DNA of 19,780 nucleotides. It comes from TMED14 sp965657195. Its GTDB lineage: Bacteria; Bacteroidota; Bacteroidia; Flavobacteriales; Schleiferiaceae. The position numbers and the translations under genes were made by a program. This document shows positions 15,725-19,780 of the stretch, in pieces (the stretch's first letter is position 1; each line of letters opens with the position of its first letter). The notes beneath the pieces are model-generated. The model did no database searches, was not told where the DNA came from, and worked only from the letters and a program-made list of their open reading frames with translations. The stretch spans positions 1-19,780 of the forward strand of contig CBFHNK010000026.1 of NCBI GenBank assembly GCA_965657195.1, written 5' to 3'.

Positions 15725-15846
15725 TAGGGCCGCTGCGCGGCTTGGAGGTTTCTTGTTTCTTGGTTTTGGTGATGCTGCGCGGCCGGAATTCCTCAAACGG
15801 AATTTTCGCGCAACGACTTGATTATGTGAAATATAGCCGTTTCGAG

Positions 15847-15882
15847 AATTTTGAAAAAAAGTAAAATCCGGTTATAGCCGGA
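15847..15882 (-). terminator. Possible intrinsic terminator of the ABC transporter operon
   Basis: On the minus strand a small hairpin (TCCGG/CCGGA arms at 15867-15871 and 15878-15882, 6-nt loop) is followed by ATTTTACTTTTTTTC. The U-rich tail is good but the stem is only 5 bp. It lies about 190 nt beyond the ATPase stop codon. Confidence 0.35.
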
Positions 15883-15930
15883 CAGAATCTAGGCGGTTGC
15901 GTGTTTGGCACTCGGAATTGTTGCTGGTTG

Positions 15931-15995
15931 CTGGTTTCTCGTAGCGCTTCGCGAAATTGAAGTTACTTGTATCTGGTTTCTCGTGGCGCTTCACG
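15931..15995 (+). repeat. Direct repeat of a 23-bp motif A/C unit
   Basis: CTGGTTTCTCGTAGCGCTTC begins at 15931 and CTGGTTTCTCGTGGCGCTTC at 15973. The full 23-bp units (15931-15953 and 15973-15995) differ at two positions and are spaced 42 nt apart. The GCGCTTCGC part is also found at the dxs 3' end in the sense direction. Confidence 0.85.
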
Positions 15996-16018
15996 CTTGG
16001 GTCCTCTGCGAGGCAAGT

Positions 16019-16087
16019 AACGAGAAACAAGAAACAGCTAACAAGCTAACGAGCTAACCTTGCCAACCTGGCTAACGAGCTAACTGG
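16019..16087 (-). repeat. Inverted motif A plus 17-bp units at the end of the ABC ATPase gene
   Basis: On the minus strand the ATPase gene runs into GTTAGCTCGTTAGCC, then CAAGGTTAGCTCGTTAG (16046-16062), a partial GCTTGTTAGCTG unit and GTTTCTTGTTTCTCGT (16020-16035). Order and orientation relative to the gene are the same as downstream of uvrC. The ATPase's last residues and stop (QLAR-stop) are encoded by the first unit. Confidence 0.88.
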
Positions 16088-16758
16088 CCGTCCTCAAGGC
16101 GAAAGATGGTTTCGGCCCGGTCGATGACGCGCTGGTCGTGGGTGCTGAAAAGGAACGTCGTACCCTCTTGGTAGTTGAGGTCGCGCATGATGTCGAGAAG
16201 GGTTTCGGTGCTCTTGGAATCGAGGTTGGCGGTAGGTTCGTCGGCCAGGACGAGCGAGGGTCGCGAGGCGAGGGCGCGGGCGACGGCGACGCGCTGCTGC
16301 TGTCCGCCAGAGAGCTGCGAGGGGCGCTGAAGTTCTTTGCCGTTGAGGCCCACGGCGGCTAGGAGCTCGAAGGCCCGGTCGCGGCGGTCGCGGACTCCGA
16401 TGCCTTGGAGCTCCATGACAAAGGCGACGTTTTCCCAGGCGTTGAGCACGGGCACGAGGTTGTAGGCCTGAAAGACGAAGCCGATGCGGTGCAGGCGGAA
16501 CTCGATGGTTTCGCGGTCGGTGAGGGCGGTGATTTCGGTTCCGTCGATCCAGATTTGGCCTGAAGTGACGCGGTCGAGGCCGCCGATGGCGTTGAGCAAG
16601 GTGGTTTTGCCGCAGCCTGAGGGGCCGACGAGGGCCGCGAAGGCTCCGCGCTGAAGGTCGAGAGAGACGCCCTGCACAGCATGGACGGGGCCCGCAGAAG
16701 ATTCGTAGGTTTTGACGACGCGGTCGACGCGTAAAAGGGGTTGGGACGGGGCACTCAT
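16072..16758 (-). CDS. ABC transporter ATP-binding protein (LolD/MacB-type)
   Basis: The ATPase of a Lol/MacB-like ABC machine, 228 aa as usual for LolD. It shows Walker A GPSGCGKT (45-52), Q-loop Gln97 (FVFQAYNLVPVLNAWENV), signature LSGGQQQRVAVARALA (149 onward), Walker B LVLADE (169-174) with D-loop NLD, and H-loop His207. The long QRVAVARAL region and the LVPVLNAWENV loop are typical of the group that pairs with FtsX-like permeases. ATP hydrolysis drives conformational change in the permeases; the cargo is unknown. It is the last gene of its operon and overlaps the permease gene by ATGA. Its C-terminal QLAR and stop lie in an intergenic repeat, so the true ancestral end may have been altered. 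Confidence 0.95.
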   Translation of the reverse strand: MSAPSQPLLRVDRVVKTYESSAGPVHAVQGVSLDLQRGAFAALVGPSGCGKTTLLNAIGGLDRVTSGQIWIDGTEITALTDRETIEFRLHRIGFVFQAYNLVPVLNAWENVAFVMELQGIGVRDRRDRAFELLAAVGLNGKELQRPSQLSGGQQQRVAVARALASRPSLVLADEPTANLDSKSTETLLDIMRDLNYQEGTTFLFSTHDQRVIDRAETIFRLEDGQLAR

Positions 16759-17993
16759 AGCACGCGCATACTTTCAATGGGGTTCAACTTCAGGGCCTTA
16801 CGGGCCGGATAGAGCGAGGACAGCAGGCCGAGGACAGCCACGAGGACGGCGATCGGTAGGTAGTATTCGGGGACGGATACCGGGTAAATCGTGGACTGCA
16901 GGCCGAATTCGGCGAGGCCTTTGTCGACCCCGTCGATGGTGATTCCGGTGCGGCTCGTGACGGCGATGGTGACGTGGCCGAGTAGGAGGCCGATGGGCAT
17001 TCCGGCGAAGCTGAGGAGCAGGGTTTCCCAGACCACCAGTCGAAAGACCTTGCGGCGGGTGAGCCCGATGGCCATGAGCATTCCGAGTTCGCGGGTGCGC
17101 TCGAGGATGGCCATGAGCATGGTGTTGAGGATTCCGAAGGCCATGGCAAAGAGAATGACGGCCATGAACAGGAGCAGCGACTGGGCTAGCACTTCGTCGG
17201 CATAGCTGAGGTCGGGACTGATTCCGCGCCAGGTGCGTACGATGGCGGAACCGGGTTCGGCCACAGCCCCCTGCACCGCGGCCACGGTGGCGTCGAGCGA
17301 GTCGAGGTTGCCTACCCTGAAGTGAATTTGGTGCACCGCGCCACGGGCCATCGCGAGGCTGTCGCCGCCCAAAACTTCGGGAGCGAGCGCAGCGAGCGGG
17401 GCATAAACTTGGACGCCCTCGATCAGGTTGCTGACGCCGTCGTAAATGCCTTCGACGCTAAAGAGGACGGTGTGGATTTCGCCGCGCACGTCTTGAAAGC
17501 TGAGCACGACGCGGTCGCCAAGTCCTGCACCGAGCTGGTCGGCGAGCTTTTGGCCGAGGGTAATTCCTTCGGAACTCAATTCGCCCTCCACCACGTTGCG
17601 CGGTGCCGTGAACACGCGGGATTCGCGCTCGGGATCGACGGCGAGGATCTGGACGGGGGCCGAAGCGGCCCCAGCCTGAAGTACCGCCATTAAGACGAGT
17701 CGCTCGGACCAGGATTCCACTTCGGGATTGGCGTCCAAGGCAGCGGTCCACTGTGCGGGCTGCGCGAGAAGCGCCTGTACGTCCTGGTTGGCGGTAAAGT
17801 TGGAATCGGTGATTTGAGCATGGCCGACGTAGTCGTCAAGGGCCGCCGCGGTGCGGGCATCGTTGACGCCTTGGGCAAGGCCCATCATGAAGACGCCGGC
17901 CCAGACGCCGAGGGCCATGGCTCCGACGACCACGCCGCTGCGCCAGGGGCTGCGCCAGATGTTGCGCCAGGCCATTTGAATGAGGAGGTTCAT
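16755..17993 (-). CDS. ABC transporter permease, FtsX/MacB/LolCE-like (first of a pair)
   Basis: A 412-aa inner-membrane permease. The N-terminus AWRNIWRSPWRSG leads into TM1 (about 20-41). A large periplasmic MacB-type domain (about 45-265) follows, and then the FtsX core with TM2 (about 270-293), the cytoplasmic coupling segment ERTRELGMLMAIGLTRRKVFRLV, TM3 (about 317-345) and TM4 (about 379-396), ending YPARKALKLNPIESMRVL. This four-TM layout is that of LolC/LolE and MacB. It overlaps its neighbours by 4 bp on both sides and probably forms a heterodimer with the other permease. Confidence 0.92.
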   Translation of the reverse strand: MNLLIQMAWRNIWRSPWRSGVVVGAMALGVWAGVFMMGLAQGVNDARTAAALDDYVGHAQITDSNFTANQDVQALLAQPAQWTAALDANPEVESWSERLVLMAVLQAGAASAPVQILAVDPERESRVFTAPRNVVEGELSSEGITLGQKLADQLGAGLGDRVVLSFQDVRGEIHTVLFSVEGIYDGVSNLIEGVQVYAPLAALAPEVLGGDSLAMARGAVHQIHFRVGNLDSLDATVAAVQGAVAEPGSAIVRTWRGISPDLSYADEVLAQSLLLFMAVILFAMAFGILNTMLMAILERTRELGMLMAIGLTRRKVFRLVVWETLLLSFAGMPIGLLLGHVTIAVTSRTGITIDGVDKGLAEFGLQSTIYPVSVPEYYLPIAVLVAVLGLLSSLYPARKALKLNPIESMRVL

Positions 17994-19207
17994 CGGTGTA
18001 CGGGGCTAGTTTTGAACACGGTGCGTAGGGGCCACGCGGCGGAGAGCAGGGCGATGACCACGATGATTCCGCCGTGCGTCAGCGTGATGGACCAGTCGAG
18101 GCTCGGCGGAAGTATGGGTTCCCATCCCTGCTGTTCCATGGCGGCCGCCACGTCGCCTTGAAGGCGCAGTGGGAATCGATCTAGGATTAGAACCGCTACG
18201 CGGCCGAGCACGGCGCCCACCAGGGCGCCAGCCACGCTGAGAAGCACGACTTCAACAAACACGATTCCGGCCAAAAGTCCGCGGCGCATGCCCATGGCGA
18301 GCTGCATCGCGAATTCACGCTGGCGCTCGTTGGCGAGCATGATCATGGTTCCGAGGAGCCCAAATCCGATGACCACGTAGAGGATGAAGAGAATGACCTT
18401 GCCGCCCGACGAGTCGGCCTGGATCGCCTGAATGAGTTCGGGCATTCGGGTTTGCCAGCCTAAAAAGTGTGCGCCGTCGAGCGGGTGGCGGGCGCCGAGG
18501 TCGGCGGTGGGGTCGGCGCTGAGTTCAATACTGCGGGGCGTGATTTGGACGTAGCTCCACATTCCGTAGGCTCCGGCGAATTCTTGGGCGTCCGCCAGGC
18601 CCACGACGGCACTGCGCTTTTCGAGTTCGGGGTTACCCATGTTCAGGGTGCCGGCTACGACCCAGGCGGCGCCCGCCATGCTGCCTTGAAAGCCTTGGCC
18701 CATCGCGACGACCGTATCGCCCACTGCCACGCGGAGCTGCTCGGCAAGGCGCTTGCCCAGCCACACGGATCCGGGGGCGTCGGTCCAGCTGCCGCTGGCC
18801 AACCGGGCTTGCCACAGCGGAGCGTCAACTTCCTCAGGACTGATTCCGATCCATTGGGCGACGCCGCTTTGCTCACCCACGCTGAGCAGCGAGAAACCCT
18901 GAAGCCGAGGGTAGGCGCTGGCAATGTCGCGGTCGTCGCGCAATTCCTCGAGCCATTCCGGGTCTTCGTAGAGCGCGTAGTCAAGGTTTTGGCTTGGCCA
19001 GTAGGCGGTGTCGCTGACTTGGACGTAGCCGCTCATGGATCCGACCACCGTCGCCACCATGTGGTTGTACACCCCCAACTGCAGCGAACGCATGATGATG
19101 GCAAAAAAGAGGGCAAAGGCGATGGCGGCCCCCGTAATGAGTGAGCGCCGGCGGTTGCGCCCGAGGTTGCGCCAGGCGAGGCGAAGGGCGAGGCGAACCA
19201 AGGTCAT
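17990..19207 (-). CDS. ABC transporter permease, FtsX/MacB/LolCE-like (second of a pair)
   Basis: A 405-aa permease with the same four-TM FtsX layout: LAWRNLGRNRRRS before TM1 (about 23-43), a periplasmic domain (about 45-255), TM2 (about 263-285), the coupling segment ERQREFAMQLAMGMRRG, TM3 (about 305-335) and TM4 (about 379-393). The C-terminus WPLRTVFKTSPVHR is less canonical than the partner's. The two permeases are clearly different in sequence, as in LolC and LolE, so a heterodimer is likely. The gene overlaps the LolA-like gene (19204-19207) and the other permease gene (17990-17993). Confidence 0.91.
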   Translation of the reverse strand: MTLVRLALRLAWRNLGRNRRRSLITGAAIAFALFFAIIMRSLQLGVYNHMVATVVGSMSGYVQVSDTAYWPSQNLDYALYEDPEWLEELRDDRDIASAYPRLQGFSLLSVGEQSGVAQWIGISPEEVDAPLWQARLASGSWTDAPGSVWLGKRLAEQLRVAVGDTVVAMGQGFQGSMAGAAWVVAGTLNMGNPELEKRSAVVGLADAQEFAGAYGMWSYVQITPRSIELSADPTADLGARHPLDGAHFLGWQTRMPELIQAIQADSSGGKVILFILYVVIGFGLLGTMIMLANERQREFAMQLAMGMRRGLLAGIVFVEVVLLSVAGALVGAVLGRVAVLILDRFPLRLQGDVAAAMEQQGWEPILPPSLDWSITLTHGGIIVVIALLSAAWPLRTVFKTSPVHR

Positions 19208-19780
19208 GGCTGCGTCTGTTCAAGCCGCTCGGGCGTAAACCAGGCGGGGGTAAGCTGGGGTTGCTTCTTCCAGACCTTGACGGTCATCAGGGTGGTTTGC
19301 TTGCCGCCTTGGGTGCTGAACTGCAGTTTTACGGGCATCTGCACGCCGTCCATACGGTCAAATTCGAGGGCGTCCATGCGCTGGAGCTCGCCGTTGCGCG
19401 TGCTTTGAAAGCTGAGGCGGACCCAGCCCTTATCGCCGGTGTGCACCCAGGCAACCACGGCGTCGGCGGCTACCGGAACCCCCGGTTTCGGTGTGCACTT
19501 GACTTTGTGGCAGGTGAGCCCGTTGACGGTCTCGGTTCCGAGGTACTCGTGGGTAAAGTCTTTGGCGAGTGAGGCCTGGCCCAGCAGGTTGTCCATGGAG
19601 GCGTCAGTGCCCATAAAGCCACCGGCCATCAGCATGCTCTGGGGCAGCTTCACGACTTTTCCGGTGCGCGGAACAAAGCTGTACATCTGCTTGTCGGCCC
19701 GCAGGTAGCGGGTGCCGCGGTCGCGTTCGGGGCCGGTGACCACGATCAGTGCGTACTTGTTAGTGTGCGTCCACGACTTG
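19204..19780 (-). CDS. Outer membrane lipoprotein-sorting (LolA-like) protein, 5' end outside the window
   Basis: The reading frame is open to the window edge, so only the C-terminal 191 residues or so are seen. An internal GTG at 19743 is not the real start, because the frame continues upstream as KSWTHTNKYALIVVTGPERD. Family features are ERDRGTRYLRADKQMYSFVP, KVVKLPQSMLMAGGFMGTDASMDNLL and NGLTCHKVKCTPKP, typical of the LolA-like group often named outer membrane lipoprotein-sorting protein. It is expected to be a periplasmic half-barrel carrier that takes hydrophobic or lipidated cargo from the permeases encoded directly downstream. A signal peptide should lie in the missing part. The substrate is not known. 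Confidence 0.85.
   Translation of the reverse strand, partial: KSWTHTNKYALIVVTGPERDRGTRYLRADKQMYSFVPRTGKVVKLPQSMLMAGGFMGTDASMDNLLGQASLAKDFTHEYLGTETVNGLTCHKVKCTPKPGVPVAADAVVAWVHTGDKGWVRLSFQSTRNGELQRMDALEFDRMDGVQMPVKLQFSTQGGKQTTLMTVKVWKKQPQLTPAWFTPERLEQTQP

Larger units (their letters stand above)
15640..16071. other. Non-coding gap between convergent uvrC and ABC ATPase genes, filled with repeats
   Basis: About 430 nt without a credible gene. From left to right it holds the 17-bp units, a G+C-rich patch with short palindromes (15687-15740), a TTTCTTGTTTCTTGG unit (15749-15763), an A+T-rich island (15786-15882) that may be the original unique sequence, two CTGGTTTCTCGT units, then an inverted motif A copy (16019-16035) and inverted 17-bp units (16036-16087). 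The overall order B-A ... A'-B' is roughly palindromic and matches the two convergent genes. Confidence 0.8.

Noticed and set aside
15631..16087. Insertion sequence remnant bounded by inverted repeats
   Set aside because: The outer repeats are inverted and the gap is bounded by them, but the interior has no transposase fragment, and the same units occur singly elsewhere. A dispersed short repeat fits better.
16094..16777. Second minus-strand frame over the ABC ATPase gene
   Set aside because: Arg/Pro-rich translation in the wrong frame, while the 16072-16758 frame carries all the ABC motifs.
18467..19144. Plus-strand open frame (225 codons) opposite the second permease
   Set aside because: Antisense to a well-supported FtsX-like permease; no family features.

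Overview
The window looks like a chromosomal segment of a fairly G+C-rich member of the Bacteroidota, probably Flavobacteriales (Cryomorphaceae/Schleiferiaceae-like). Evidence: a secreted protein with a type B Type IX secretion sorting domain; several TAnnTTTG-type -7 boxes just upstream of start codons; UvrC with the FDNSN form of its nuclease motif; and a DXS with the flavobacterial VGEDGATHHGVFDLA stretch. No rRNA, tRNA, CRISPR, phage or transposase genes were seen. Because of the base composition, many long antisense open frames shadow the real genes; they were left out.

Layout. 1-158: short-unit repeats beyond the dxs 3' end. 159-1760 (-): an unusually short 1-deoxy-D-xylulose-5-phosphate synthase. 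1822-8395 (-): a four-gene efflux operon read tetR, tolC-like outer membrane channel, lipoprotein adaptor, RND pump, closed by a strong intrinsic terminator. An inverted repeat upstream of tetR is a good operator candidate. 8578-11487 (+): asnS and, 12 nt later, rpoN (sigma-54). 11589-13775 (+): a large T9SS-exported surface protein ending at a strong terminator. 13840-15639 (+): uvrC. 15640-16071: a repeat-filled gap between convergent genes. 16072 to beyond 19780 (-): a four-gene operon of LolA-like protein (5' end outside the window), two FtsX/MacB-type permeases and an ABC ATPase, each junction a 4-bp ATGA overlap.

How the parts work together. TetR, TolC, adaptor and RND genes encode a complete tripartite pump with its own local regulator. 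The LolA-like/permease/ATPase operon looks like a Lol- or MacB-like machine that extracts lipoproteins or other lipidated cargo from the inner membrane. The rest is housekeeping (isoprenoid precursor synthesis, tRNA charging, sigma-54, excision repair) plus one surface protein.

The two most unusual signals are not genes. (1) A family of short repeats, a 17-bp unit CAAGGTTRGCTCGTTRG (motif B) and CTGGTTTCTTG/CTGGTTTCTCGT-type units (motif A), lies beyond the 3' ends of dxs, uvrC, the ABC ATPase and, in degenerate form, the RND gene. Its orientation follows the gene, and it supplies the last codons and stop of two of them. (2) At dxs and uvrC the T-rich tail of the upstream terminator hairpin also reads as a perfect TAnnTTTG -7 box, exactly 4 nt before a GTG start codon. 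This suggests fused terminator-promoters giving leaderless or almost leaderless mRNAs.
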